DNA of 64,000 nucleotides from Janthinobacterium sp. PC23-8. GTDB taxonomy: Bacteria; Pseudomonadota; Gammaproteobacteria; Burkholderiales; Burkholderiaceae_D. The notes under the pieces are model-generated. The model did not search any database and was not told where the DNA came from. It worked only from the letters and a program-made list of their open reading frames with translations. Where the stretch lies: contig NZ_NJGY01000001.1 of the NCBI RefSeq assembly GCF_002250505.1, forward strand, positions 186,001 through 250,000, written 5' to 3'. Below are positions 36,297-45,848 of this stretch, one piece after another. A program made the position numbers and the translations under genes. The number at the start of each line of letters is the position of its first letter. Within the stretch, counting starts at the first letter, position 1.

Positions 36297-37800
36297 CATA
36301 GGTTTATACACATCTCCGCGTCAGCCCGCCAAGTTTGCTTGGCGATAACAGTGGGGCGGAAAAATCCGTTTACATTCAAGCACTTGCGGGAGCAGTTGTA
36401 AACTATTGATTTTTCAGGTTTACTCTCGTCTTTTGGCTCGCGAAATAATGACTAAATCGACGCACTGGACGGGCCTGGAATTTGCTGAACTTGACCTTGG
36501 GGACTCCCGCCTTGACAGTCGCGCCAGGAAGATCGTGGCGCGATTTGCCGACAAGCCCTCGTCCAGCATTCCTAAGTCGTGCAATGGCTGGGCCGAGACG
36601 ATCGCCACATACCGATTTCTCGAGAACGACGCCGTCGAGTGGCGCGACATCATGGCACCGCACTGGGCCAAGACGCAGCAGCGCATGGGCGAACACCCCG
36701 TCATTCTGTGCTTGCAGGACACGACCGAACTCAATTTCAACGGGCAGCAGATCGAAGGTCTCGGGCCGCTCAGCTATGAAGTCCAGCGCGGCATGTATGT
36801 CCATCCAACGTACGCCGTCACGCCGGAACGGTTGCCGCTAGGCGTGCTCGACGCCTGGATGTGGGCGCGCGAGAAGATCAACGCTGCCGGCGTTCGACCG
36901 GGAATCAAGGAAAGTGGCCGCTGGATCGAAGGCTACGGGCGGATCGCCGAGATGGCCGCCGAGATGCCGGCGACGCGACTGGTGTACGTGGCCGACCGCG
37001 AGGCCGATATGATCGAGCTGATGACCTACGCACAGGACTGCGGCACGCCGGCCGACTGGCTGGTGCGCGCGAAGACCGACCGGGCACTGCCAGAGGGCGA
37101 GCGATTGTGGGCGCACACGCTCGATGGTGCGCCGGTGGGGGAAATCAGTTTCGTCATCGGCGCGCGCGACAAACAGAAGGGCCGCAAGGTGCGCCAGCAA
37201 CTCTGGGCCAGGCGTGTGGAACTGCCGGCGCGGCGCGGCGTCAAGATCGCTGCGACCTGCGTCATCGCGCGCGAAATCGATGCGCCCGCCGGCATCGAGC
37301 CGATCGAATGGCGCTTGCTCACCAATCGAACCGCCACCACCGTCGATGAGGTGATCGAGTTGATCGACTGGTACCGCGCGCGTTGGGAAATTGAGATGTT
37401 CTTCCATGTGTTGAAGAACGCCTGCAAGGTCGAGGCGATGCAGCTCTCCCACATCGACAATCTTGAACGCGCGCTGGCGCTGTTCATGATCGTGGCGTGG
37501 CGCGTCTCCTATCTGATGCGCATCGGGCGCATCTGCCCGGATCTCGACGCCAGCCTGTTCTTCGACCCAGATGAAATCCGTGGCGCTTACCTGCTCACGA
37601 AGGAGCGACGGCCGGATCAGCCTCCGACACTTAACGATGTGGTGCGCTTGATCGCGCGCATCGGCGGCTTCCTTGGACGAAAAGGCGACGGCGATCCGGG
37701 CGTCAAGACAATCTGGCAGGGCATTCAGGATGTGCGCGTGGCTGCACTCACCATCAAAGCGCTACGCGACGAAGCTGGGTGATTTGTGTATAAACCTATG
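36297..37800 (+). mobile_element. IS4-family (IS50-like) insertion sequence, complete
   Basis: A 1504-bp element with perfect 16-bp terminal inverted repeats (CATAGGTTTATACACA). The inner part TATACACA(TCT) resembles the ends of IS50/Tn5. It carries one transposase gene, and both ends and both 9-bp duplications are intact, which points to a recent insertion. It lies inside the 3' end of tle3, with the transposase opposite to the T6SS genes. Confidence 0.96.
36448..37782 (+). CDS. IS4-family transposase (IS50/Tn5 group)
   Basis: A 444-residue DDE transposase. The N-terminal DNA-binding region is THWTGLEFAELDLGDSRLD with ARFADKPSSSIPKSCNGWAET. The catalytic triad is Asp in LCLQDTTELNF, Asp in VYVADREADMIE and Glu in the Y-(2)-R-(3)-E-(6)-K block YRARWEIEMFFHVLK, as in Tn5 transposase. 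The C-terminal part has the dimerisation region. The start at 36448 (MTKSTHW) is chosen over 36406 by similarity of the N-terminus to the family. The gene is intact, so the element may be active. Confidence 0.95.
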   Translation: MTKSTHWTGLEFAELDLGDSRLDSRARKIVARFADKPSSSIPKSCNGWAETIATYRFLENDAVEWRDIMAPHWAKTQQRMGEHPVILCLQDTTELNFNGQQIEGLGPLSYEVQRGMYVHPTYAVTPERLPLGVLDAWMWAREKINAAGVRPGIKESGRWIEGYGRIAEMAAEMPATRLVYVADREADMIELMTYAQDCGTPADWLVRAKTDRALPEGERLWAHTLDGAPVGEISFVIGARDKQKGRKVRQQLWARRVELPARRGVKIAATCVIAREIDAPAGIEPIEWRLLTNRTATTVDEVIELIDWYRARWEIEMFFHVLKNACKVEAMQLSHIDNLERALALFMIVAWRVSYLMRIGRICPDLDASLFFDPDEIRGAYLLTKERRPDQPPTLNDVVRLIARIGGFLGRKGDGDPGVKTIWQGIQDVRVAALTIKALRDEAG

Positions 37801-39964
37801 ATTTCAAGGGAGTCAACTTATTGATCTTTCCTTCTGAAAAGTATTCAATAAACAGATTCAGATTCATATTTTTCTTACCGTCAAAATCATCAAGAAACCG
37901 CCAATCCGCCATCGTCCTCAGTTCCCGCAAATCCTCGTCCCGCAGATAGCAGCAGCCCACTGCCACGTCATACGCCAGCGCCTTTTGCGCATGCTCGCTG
38001 TTGGTCATGATGGTCGAGTGGTCGGTCGCATAGGTACCGACGTTGCTGGCCAACATGCCCTGGATTTTCTGATTGCGCCAGGCGGTGTAGTCGGCCGTGG
38101 CCGTTTCGGGCTTGTCTTCCTGCGTCACATGTTCGTTGTTGGCGACCATGCCGTCGCGCTTGGCCGCCATGCGCAGTGCGGCGTGGTATTCATATTGCAG
38201 CGACGCTTCGCTGTGGGCATCGCCGCGCGCGGCGTCGGTACGCTGCTGCTCGCCATGCAGGCCGCCGCGCGGTATGCTGATATCGCCAAAAAATGGATCG
38301 CCCTTGGCGCGCACGGTTTCCTTGTCGCGTTGCCAGCCGTGCGGATCGAGCCCCATGTCGAAACCGGACTCGATCTGGCCAAACAGTTTTGCTTTCGGCA
38401 AAAAGGGCTCGGGCAGGTCGGGCGCTTCGAGCGGAATTTTCCATCGCGCGTCGGGCGAGGCGTTGATGGGTTTGCGCATCAGGCTGGTGGCGATGATGAA
38501 GGCCGGCGCGAATGCCACGGTCAGTACCTTGAACAGCCAGTTATTTTGCGCTTCCAGGCCCTTGGCCACACTGTAGCGGGAGAGCATGGATTGCGGTTTC
38601 CAGAAATCGTCACTGCCGGCGACCAGCGCCGGGCAGTGATTGGCCCAGTAGTCATACTCGCCTTGCTTGCCAACCGGATAACCTTCGGCAAATACGCGCT
38701 GGGTGAATACGCCCTGGCCGCCAGCCCGCGCAATTTCGCCCGGATCGACCACGCCATGCCGGTCTCGCTGCGGCACGCCATCCTTGTCCTTCCTGGGGCC
38801 GCACAGGCCACGCCAACCCATGCCTTGCACGGTCAGGGACGAGATCACCTGGTCGTGCGGATTGCAATACAGGGTCACGCGGCCCATGGTGGCGCCTTGC
38901 AGCCCGTATTGGTTCAGGTCCTGTTGTGCCTTGAAAGGATGGTTGCTGCCACTCATGGCGGCATCGATTTTTTCGGCTGGCCATTGCTGGGCTCTGCGCG
39001 CCCCTATCATCGCGAAGAATGCCGCCAGCGTCTCGAACCGGGCGGCGGCTGTCTGGCGGCCGCTGCTGCCATCGGCCGCCTTCAGGTTCGAGGCCGTCCA
39101 GTTATCAGCCATATTGTCTTCGACCACGCTGTAGGGGGGATTGCATAAAACATAATTATCGGCAATGCAGGGCCATGACCTTCCCTGCGCATCGCTGACC
39201 TTGGGCAGGCGTTCGCCGAGAAAGGCAGCGGCCATGCTGACCATATTGCCCTGGCTGTGGCAAACGATGGTGATCGGCACATCGGCCTGCTTTTGCCGGA
39301 TGGCCTGGATCAGGCACGCCAGCCGATACGCCGCCAGGACAAAATAAGGACGCGGCGGACACGTATAGACCTTGCGGTCATTGGTGGGATTGAGGTGCTG
39401 GATCTGCAGCCAGAGAAACAACTGGTCCGATAACCCTTCCCCCCACAAGTCCGGCAGCGAAGTGCAGCCGTTGGCGAACGGGCCGCCACCCCAATAATTC
39501 TGTTCATTCAGGAATATCGCGTCGCCGTAGGTCTGCAGTTCCGTGTCGTTGGCCGCATAGCCCCAGCGAAAACGGATCACGGGCGAATAGCCGTCGCTCT
39601 GCATGAAAGTTTTCGGCTTCATTTTCGGGTTGATGAAACCGTCCCGCGTCAGCTGGTCCAGATAACGGGCGGGCGTCATGGCAATGCCTTCCTGCGCGCT
39701 GCGGCCGGGATCCTGCTGGCGCCGGTGCAAGCGCTCGTTGAGTCCGTCGCACAGCCCCTGCTCCGCCTCGTCATACCATTCCCCGTCGGAATTGACGCCA
39801 TGCACGAAAATCATGATTCCCGGCAGGGGCAGGCGCGTGCTGACCGGCATCAGGCCGTGGTCGAAGCGCAGCAGGCCGTCGTTTTCGCCGATCTGGATAT
39901 ACTTGCTTTCATCGAAAGGCAGGGCGTTCGACGTGGGTTTGGCGCCGGTTTTATGTCGCGTCAT
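37796..39964 (-). CDS. tle3: T6SS phospholipase effector Tle3-like, C-terminus replaced by IS
   Basis: A 722-residue alpha/beta hydrolase with a DUF3274-type C-terminal region, as in the Tle3 lipase family. FVHGVNSDGEWYDEAEQ is the oxyanion strand. The nucleophile elbow is VCHSQGNM (Ser237), where the usual GHSQG begins with Cys instead of Gly. YCNPHDQVIS holds a likely Asp and His of the active site. There is no signal peptide, as expected for T6SS cargo. GAGGAG precedes the ATG, 34 bases after vgrG. The IS removes the natural last 23 residues: the sequence now ends LKS with the stop TAG lying in the IS end. The hydrolase core is untouched, but loading or stability could suffer. Confidence 0.85.
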   Translation of the reverse strand: MTRHKTGAKPTSNALPFDESKYIQIGENDGLLRFDHGLMPVSTRLPLPGIMIFVHGVNSDGEWYDEAEQGLCDGLNERLHRRQQDPGRSAQEGIAMTPARYLDQLTRDGFINPKMKPKTFMQSDGYSPVIRFRWGYAANDTELQTYGDAIFLNEQNYWGGGPFANGCTSLPDLWGEGLSDQLFLWLQIQHLNPTNDRKVYTCPPRPYFVLAAYRLACLIQAIRQKQADVPITIVCHSQGNMVSMAAAFLGERLPKVSDAQGRSWPCIADNYVLCNPPYSVVEDNMADNWTASNLKAADGSSGRQTAAARFETLAAFFAMIGARRAQQWPAEKIDAAMSGSNHPFKAQQDLNQYGLQGATMGRVTLYCNPHDQVISSLTVQGMGWRGLCGPRKDKDGVPQRDRHGVVDPGEIARAGGQGVFTQRVFAEGYPVGKQGEYDYWANHCPALVAGSDDFWKPQSMLSRYSVAKGLEAQNNWLFKVLTVAFAPAFIIATSLMRKPINASPDARWKIPLEAPDLPEPFLPKAKLFGQIESGFDMGLDPHGWQRDKETVRAKGDPFFGDISIPRGGLHGEQQRTDAARGDAHSEASLQYEYHAALRMAAKRDGMVANNEHVTQEDKPETATADYTAWRNQKIQGMLASNVGTYATDHSTIMTNSEHAQKALAYDVAVGCCYLRDEDLRELRTMADWRFLDDFDGKKNMNLNLFIEYFSEGKINKLTPLKS
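37801..37809. repeat. 9-bp target site duplication, right copy
   Basis: ATTTCAAGG, identical to 36288-36296, directly follows the right inverted repeat of the IS. Confidence 0.95.
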
Positions 39965-39998
39965 GGCATCTCCTCTTGCTCGATCAAAACAGTGAACA

Positions 39999-42764
39999 TC
40001 AGTCGCGCGGCCTGAAAATGCGCACCTTCAGCTTTTCCAGCGTATCGCCAACGATGGCCTCTGCCTTGCCCTCGCCGTCGGCGTCGAATACCTGGCGGGT
40101 GCCGTCTTCGCGGTCAATCACGATCTTGACGCCCTTGACGGGACTGCCGTCGAGGATGGAAACGGCCTGCGGCACCCGGCCCAGTTCCGCCTCGCCAAAG
40201 CCGGGCAGCTCGGCCGTGGCGCTGGCCGGTCCGTTCCAGTGATGGCCATCGGTCCGTATCGTCAGCGCGCCGGGGCCGCCCAGCTCGACTTTCCCACCTG
40301 ACAGCTTCAAATAGGCGCCGCCCGCCGTCATGAAGGTGATGTCATCCTGGGCGATACCGATCAGGCTGGTATTGGCCGTCATCTTCAAGGCCTTGGCGGC
40401 GTTGAGCTGCATCTCGTCGAACTGGCTTTGCATGAGAAATTTGCCATGGTGCGCGATCTGCGCAATGCCGCCCTGGTGGGCGAACACGGAGATACCTTTG
40501 CCGGCGTGAATGCTGCAATGCTGGCCGGCGCTCAGTTGCACATGCTGCTGCGCCACCGTGTCGACATTGACGCCGGCATAGCTGACGATGGTCTTCGGGC
40601 TGCTCAATGCCAGCCCGGCCGGCGCCGTCAGGCTGGCCGTAGGCGCAGCGGCGGTGGCCACGTCGTCTTTCAGGGCGGCGGCGGGCGACGCGTCCAACGG
40701 CAGCGCCTGGTGCGCGGCGCCGTACTCGCCCAGCGACTTGAACAGGTCCAGGCACTCCTGCATCAGGGCCAGATGCTCATTCGCCGACAACTGACCGCCG
40801 GCGGCATCGAGCCGCTTCCAGGCCGACAGCAGCAGCGCCTTGCCGCTGCGAATGGCGCCGCCAGAGTCGCTGCGCAACTCGAAGCCGTCGCCGCGCTGTG
40901 CCGCCGCACCACCTGCGCGCGGTTCGACCAGAAATCCCAGATTCAGCTCGGTGGCGGCATGGTCGCTGGCCAGTTGAGCGCTGATCTGCGCCGGCGTGTC
41001 GTCCATGCGCAATTGATTGCCGCGTTGACCACGCACTTCGCGGCTGCGCAAGCCGGATTGATAGCGGTTTCCCGGTAGCGCGCCGCGCTTGCTCAGGGCC
41101 GGCGGCGGGGCGACGGCATTGAATAACTGGCCCAACACGATGGGCCGGTCAGGATCGCCGGCCAGAAAACCGATCAGCACCTCCGCACCGACGCGCGGCA
41201 GCGACAGCGCTCCGCACTGGTGCGCACTACCCTGCCCGTCGCCGGCCCAGTTGCTGACGACGCGCAACCAGGCCGTATCGCGTTCGGTATCGGACGCCCC
41301 GCTGCCCTGCGCATGGGCGTGGTCGGCCGCGCGCGTCGCCGGAAAACGGACCTTGATGCGCCCCTGGCCGTCGCAATGCACCTCCTCGCCGGCGGGCCCG
41401 ACGACGATGGCGCTTTGCAGTTGCGGCTGCGGCACGTCGCGTTGCGGATCGAAAGCCGGCACCAGCGCCACGCCGGAGCGCATGCAGGTACAGCGCATGC
41501 GGTAACGGGGCATGCCGGGCTGCGCCTGGCCATCTGCGCGGCCAGCCTCTTGCGTCGCCCAGCCGCTGGCGGCAAACAGACGGGCAACCAACGCATCTAG
41601 CTGCAAGGGCAAGTTATTGGTGGCGTGCACTTCCAGCGCGGTGACGAAAAAACGACGCTCTTCAGGCCGGTGCCGGTCGATTTCAGGATGGCCCGCCAGG
41701 CTGAAATGCTGCCCTGCGGCCAAGGCGCGCACCACGCCTTCGGCGTGAAAGCACTTGGTATCGAGATCGTGGCGCGCCATCGCCAGCAAGCCCAACTGGC
41801 GAAAATCATCGCTGCCGTCGCCCAGGTGCGGCGTGGCGACAAAATAATCGTCGACACTGGCGGCCCAGCGGTTGCCATTGGGGCCCTGGTCGGCCGCCCC
41901 GCTCAATGCCATTTGCATGAACGGGCGGTTGCGCGGCGCCGCATCATCCCAGCTGTGAAGACCGATGCTGCCCGCTTGCAAAGTACGCACCGCGCCCCAG
42001 GCGGTGAAGGTGTCACTGTGCTCGGTGGCGCCCGCGCGATGGTAGCGGATAACGGGCGCCGTGTTGTCCGGCAAACGCCGCGCATCGTCAAACAGGAACA
42101 AGGTGTGTGCAGGCGTATCGCCAGGCGCCGTCCTCGTCGCTCCAGGCGGACGACGCCCCGGACGAATCACCCAGGCAATGCCGCGCCGCGCGAGCAGCCG
42201 GCGAATAAAGGCGGCATCGGACTCGTTGTGCTGCATGGTCAGTTCACGCGCCGGGAAGTGGCGGCCGGCCAGTGCCTGGTCGACTTCGCAAGCAAAAGCG
42301 GCGCTGATGACAGGATTGCCGAGCCGCCATTCGGCAATCAACAACTCGACGATATCAAGTTCATTCTTGCTGCGAAATACCCGCGTATTACGGCGCTTTT
42401 CCATCAGCGCCAGCGCGTCATGCATCACCAACCGATAGGCGGCCAGGCCACCGTCGCTCTGGCCCGCCGACGCCTGCGCGATGATGCCGCAGACGCTGCG
42501 CAAGCGCCCCTCATCGGTGACGATCAGCAATTCGGCCGCCACGCCGATGAATTGCTTGAGTGGCAGGTGGGCGTCGAGCGATACGCAACAGATGGTGTAT
42601 TGCATGCCGCCACACACGGTTTCGCTGCCATCGACCTGCTGTGGCAGCACAATGTCGTCATTCAAGCCGTCCGCATAGGCCAGGCGCAGCCGCAATGGCC
42701 GGTTGCCGGCACCGAGTTCTTTTGCCATGCGCATGAACTGCATGAAATCGCCGGATCCATCCAT
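39999..42764 (-). CDS. vgrG: T6SS spike protein VgrG with C-terminal extension
   Basis: A 921-residue VgrG. The N-terminal gp27/gp44-like part (about 1-480) leads into the gp5-OB and needle region (EEVHCDGQGRIKVRFPAT, NWAGDGQGSAHQCGALSLPRVGAEVLIGFLAGDPDRPIVLGQLFN in parts). A DUF2345 beta-prism follows from about 640 to 850 (SGKALLLSAW, YAGVNVDTVAQQHVQLSAG, ITFMTAGGAYLKLSGGKVEL). The last about 65 residues (PGFGEAELGRVPQAVS... to IFRPRD) look like a small beta-sandwich of the transthyretin type and may dock the cargo. AGGAG precedes the ATG. It is followed by the Tle3-like gene, so the two should be fired together. Confidence 0.93.
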   Translation of the reverse strand: MDGSGDFMQFMRMAKELGAGNRPLRLRLAYADGLNDDIVLPQQVDGSETVCGGMQYTICCVSLDAHLPLKQFIGVAAELLIVTDEGRLRSVCGIIAQASAGQSDGGLAAYRLVMHDALALMEKRRNTRVFRSKNELDIVELLIAEWRLGNPVISAAFACEVDQALAGRHFPARELTMQHNESDAAFIRRLLARRGIAWVIRPGRRPPGATRTAPGDTPAHTLFLFDDARRLPDNTAPVIRYHRAGATEHSDTFTAWGAVRTLQAGSIGLHSWDDAAPRNRPFMQMALSGAADQGPNGNRWAASVDDYFVATPHLGDGSDDFRQLGLLAMARHDLDTKCFHAEGVVRALAAGQHFSLAGHPEIDRHRPEERRFFVTALEVHATNNLPLQLDALVARLFAASGWATQEAGRADGQAQPGMPRYRMRCTCMRSGVALVPAFDPQRDVPQPQLQSAIVVGPAGEEVHCDGQGRIKVRFPATRAADHAHAQGSGASDTERDTAWLRVVSNWAGDGQGSAHQCGALSLPRVGAEVLIGFLAGDPDRPIVLGQLFNAVAPPPALSKRGALPGNRYQSGLRSREVRGQRGNQLRMDDTPAQISAQLASDHAATELNLGFLVEPRAGGAAAQRGDGFELRSDSGGAIRSGKALLLSAWKRLDAAGGQLSANEHLALMQECLDLFKSLGEYGAAHQALPLDASPAAALKDDVATAAAPTASLTAPAGLALSSPKTIVSYAGVNVDTVAQQHVQLSAGQHCSIHAGKGISVFAHQGGIAQIAHHGKFLMQSQFDEMQLNAAKALKMTANTSLIGIAQDDITFMTAGGAYLKLSGGKVELGGPGALTIRTDGHHWNGPASATAELPGFGEAELGRVPQAVSILDGSPVKGVKIVIDREDGTRQVFDADGEGKAEAIVGDTLEKLKVRIFRPRD

Positions 42765-42855
42765 TGTCTTCTCCTGTCAGCGGGTACCACCGTGCGATGT
42801 AGAGTGGCTGGCTCATCAGTATTCGGCTTTGTCTCCATGTTGACACTGCGCAACA

Positions 42856-43887
42856 TCAAGCCGCACCGGGAAACCGGATCTCGTAGTGCATCTCGTCACA
42901 GTCACGCATTGCCTCTTCGGTCTGCAGGCGGGCCGTTTGTCCCAGGCAAGCGCCACCACCGGCCATGCCAGCGGCCAGCGTGACGCCATGCACATCGGCC
43001 GCGCGCAGGATCAGGCGAATTTCAAATTGCACTGAAGGCAAGCCGAAAAGACTCAACATGCTGCGCAAGGCCAGTCCGGCTGAACTTCCTGGTAAAAATT
43101 CATCAAATTGTGCGCGACTCAGGGGACCGATCCACAGGCGCAAACGCAAATCGCTGCGCCTGCATCGTTCTCCCAGCATGACACCCTGGCCCAAAGACAC
43201 ATTTGCCACTCCCAGCAGCGACCGTTCATCGCTGGCGCGCGTATGCCAGGCGTTCACAAACGACTCGATCCGTACCGGCACGCCAAAATAGTCGCCCAGT
43301 ACCTCGCCCATCGACTCGCTGCTGACCGGACGCTGGCGCAGCACCGCCGCATGGCAGGCAATAGCTTCCGATGGCAAGGCGCCTGCCTTGGCGAGCTGCG
43401 CAGGCCAGGCGCCAGCCAGCGCCAGTTGCAGCGGCAAATAGCCGGGCCGGCCTTCGGCATCAACTTGACACTCGATGCGGCTATCGGCCCAGGCGCGATA
43501 AAACATGGCCGGCGCGCGTTGCCACACGGCGTCGAGAAAGGCGCGCGCACCGGCGTGACCACTCGCTCTTTCCTGGCTGGCCAGGCGTTCCGTATAGTGC
43601 AGTGGCAAAGTGCCGTGCACGCCCAGCAGACCCAGCAAACTGGGCCGCAGATGCACGCGCCGCTGTGCGCTGTCGTACCAGACCGCTTCCACTTCGCCGG
43701 CAGGAAACGCCAGCGCCACGCTGTTATGGAAGCGCACGCCATCCTGCAGCGCCGATTCAGGGCAGGCCCCTTGCCGGCATACCCAGCGCTCCAGCAAGCG
43801 CACGGTCTGGAAAAAACCAAACCGGTAAGGCGCCTCGGATAACAGGGCGATCACACCAGCACTTGCTGGCCATTGCGAGGCTGGCAT
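42856..43887 (-). CDS. tssG: T6SS baseplate subunit TssG
   Basis: A 343-residue protein of the TssG/VasB/ImpH family. The start is MPASQWPASAGVIALLSEAP, and the family feature PYRFGFFQTVRLLERW is near the N-terminus, followed by VRFHNSVALAFPAGEV and LLGLLGVHGTLPLHYTERL. In known systems TssG joins two TssF and one TssE in the baseplate wedge. ATG 43887 has AAAGGAG at 8 bases and overlaps the tssF 3' end by 37 bases; the longer frame to 43935 is less likely. It lies 91 bases upstream of vgrG. Confidence 0.92.
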   Translation of the reverse strand: MPASQWPASAGVIALLSEAPYRFGFFQTVRLLERWVCRQGACPESALQDGVRFHNSVALAFPAGEVEAVWYDSAQRRVHLRPSLLGLLGVHGTLPLHYTERLASQERASGHAGARAFLDAVWQRAPAMFYRAWADSRIECQVDAEGRPGYLPLQLALAGAWPAQLAKAGALPSEAIACHAAVLRQRPVSSESMGEVLGDYFGVPVRIESFVNAWHTRASDERSLLGVANVSLGQGVMLGERCRRSDLRLRLWIGPLSRAQFDEFLPGSSAGLALRSMLSLFGLPSVQFEIRLILRAADVHGVTLAAGMAGGGACLGQTARLQTEEAMRDCDEMHYEIRFPGAA

Positions 43888-45689
43888 CGCAGCAACTCCT
43901 TTCCGCTCTGGTGGGAAAGCAACAGCAAACGGCAATAGCTGTTCACATGCACATACAAGCCCAGCACATGGTCGATGACCTGCGCAAAGGCATGCAGGCC
44001 GCTACCGACATACGCGTCTTCATCAACGGTCAGCAAGACATCGATGCCGAATACCAGCGTGCCGCCGCTGGCGTCCGGCATCCAGGTGCTCGACGCGCGG
44101 TGCGCCAGCGCCATGAGGCCTTGAATCTGCCGCCGCGACATCTGTGAGGCTGGCAAATTATGCAATTCCAGTAATTCCTGAAACATCGGCAGTCCTTCCT
44201 GGAGCAAGGACTGATGATTCAAGGACAGCAGCGATAGCAAACGGATCTGCGTCATCAGGTCCAGGGCGAACCGGCAGGTCGGGCTTGGCCGGCGCAACAG
44301 ACGCACCGGCAAGGTATTGGCCACGCTTTCATGCCGCAAGTCTCCATCGACGGCGCCGTAGGGTAGTGCGGCAGGCAAGTCACGATTGCTGCACGTGATA
44401 TCGACCGACACCGTCGTGACGACCTCCGGTCCATGGTCGGCATCGCTGTCGACAAACGACAGACGCACTTCATGGCCGGGCGTGCCGTGTGCCCTTGCCT
44501 CGTCGCGCCGCGCCACCCAGTAGCGGTTGCGTCCGCCATTGCGCGGCCCATGGCGCATCGCATAAAACGGCTGGCAATCGGTGACGGCGTTCACGCCGGC
44601 GCCCTGGCGCACCAGCCGTACCGCATCGATGCTGTGGACATCGTAGGCATACGCGTATTTGTGCTCTGCCACGACGGGATAGTCGCTTTGCGTGTGTGTC
44701 AGCTGGAAAGGCGAAGCGGCCTGCGCAAACAGATTGACCACCGGCGTACAGCCCAGCAGGAAATTTTCTGATGACAAAGAGCGCAACAGGCGCCCGCTGC
44801 CGCCATCGGCTGTCACTTCCCGCAAGCCCAGGTACAGCGTGCAGCGCTGGCAAGCCGCTGGCAGGCAGGCCTTGATGGCAGCCAGATCGATATCGAAAAA
44901 CTGGAATTTTTCGGGAAACGCAAAGTATTCGGTGAGCAAGCAGTAGGCGCGATGCGAACCTGGCTGGCGCGGCAACAGCGCTTCTTGCGGCAGGAAGCCA
45001 GCAGCGCGCAACGGTACTTGCGCCAGCCTGTGCCTGACGCCGCCCACCTCGATCCAGGCACTGGCGGCATGCAAGAACAAGGCATCGCGCAGCGTGGCGG
45101 ACATCGAGGCCGCGCCGGCGATGTAGACGCGCACGCTCGACAACGTCAGCCGCTCCAATGCGCCCACCGCAGAAGTGGACGCAATATCGATGGCGATGGC
45201 GGTGTTGATGTCAGGCGGCAGCTCGATACCGGAGCGATCGGGAAACGGGATGAAACGCGCGGCCGGCAAAGACAGGGGCGCAAGCACCACGTCATACGCA
45301 GTACGAAACTTGCAGACCACGCCTTGATGCAAAGACGCATGCATCACGGTGCCGCGCGCAATGGTATCGATACCGTCACGCACCATGCCCAGCGTCCCAC
45401 TGGCGTCCACATGCGCAATCGAGCACGACGGAAATGGCCTCAGATAGTGAGGGAAATTTACTTCCAGCATGGATTCGGTAAAGATCTTGCGCCCGTCCTC
45501 CAGCTTTTTCGCCGTACGCGCATTGCACAAGGCGTATGCCTCGATCAGGCGTTCGATCTGCGGATCCTGGCAGTCACCGCCCGCCACACCCAGCGCGCCG
45601 GCAATGGAGGGATAGCGCACGGCAAACTCCTGTTGATGCGCACGCAGCAGGCCCAGTTCCTCTTCGTAGTACTTCAACAACGTCCTCAT
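43851..45689 (-). CDS. tssF: T6SS baseplate subunit TssF
   Basis: A 612-residue protein of the TssF/VasA/ImpG family. It starts MRTLLKYYEEELGLLRAHQQ and continues with EFAVRYPSIAGALGVAGGDCQDPQIERLIEAYALCNAR, the typical N-terminus (in parts), and further LLTEYFAFPEKFQFFDID and LFAQAASPFQLTHTQSDYPVV match the family. It forms the baseplate wedge with TssG. ATG 45689 has AGGAG at 8 bases; a longer frame to 45761 lacks support. It is the first gene of this minus-strand cluster, divergent from leuA. tssE, tssK, sheath and membrane-complex genes are not next to it. Confidence 0.93.
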   Translation of the reverse strand: MRTLLKYYEEELGLLRAHQQEFAVRYPSIAGALGVAGGDCQDPQIERLIEAYALCNARTAKKLEDGRKIFTESMLEVNFPHYLRPFPSCSIAHVDASGTLGMVRDGIDTIARGTVMHASLHQGVVCKFRTAYDVVLAPLSLPAARFIPFPDRSGIELPPDINTAIAIDIASTSAVGALERLTLSSVRVYIAGAASMSATLRDALFLHAASAWIEVGGVRHRLAQVPLRAAGFLPQEALLPRQPGSHRAYCLLTEYFAFPEKFQFFDIDLAAIKACLPAACQRCTLYLGLREVTADGGSGRLLRSLSSENFLLGCTPVVNLFAQAASPFQLTHTQSDYPVVAEHKYAYAYDVHSIDAVRLVRQGAGVNAVTDCQPFYAMRHGPRNGGRNRYWVARRDEARAHGTPGHEVRLSFVDSDADHGPEVVTTVSVDITCSNRDLPAALPYGAVDGDLRHESVANTLPVRLLRRPSPTCRFALDLMTQIRLLSLLSLNHQSLLQEGLPMFQELLELHNLPASQMSRRQIQGLMALAHRASSTWMPDASGGTLVFGIDVLLTVDEDAYVGSGLHAFAQVIDHVLGLYVHVNSYCRLLLLSHQSGKELLRCQPRNGQQVLV

Positions 45690-45848
45690 GCGCGCTCTCC
45701 TGGTCATTGCGAAGCCGCAATCGCCGTCGATGGAACTGCGATGATAAAATAATTGTTGCATTGCAATTTGCGCAGGAACAAACGATGCCTGCTCTGCTCA
45801 ACTTGCCGCATGGCGGTGCTGCGCGCACGCTTGCCGACCGAAATATGC

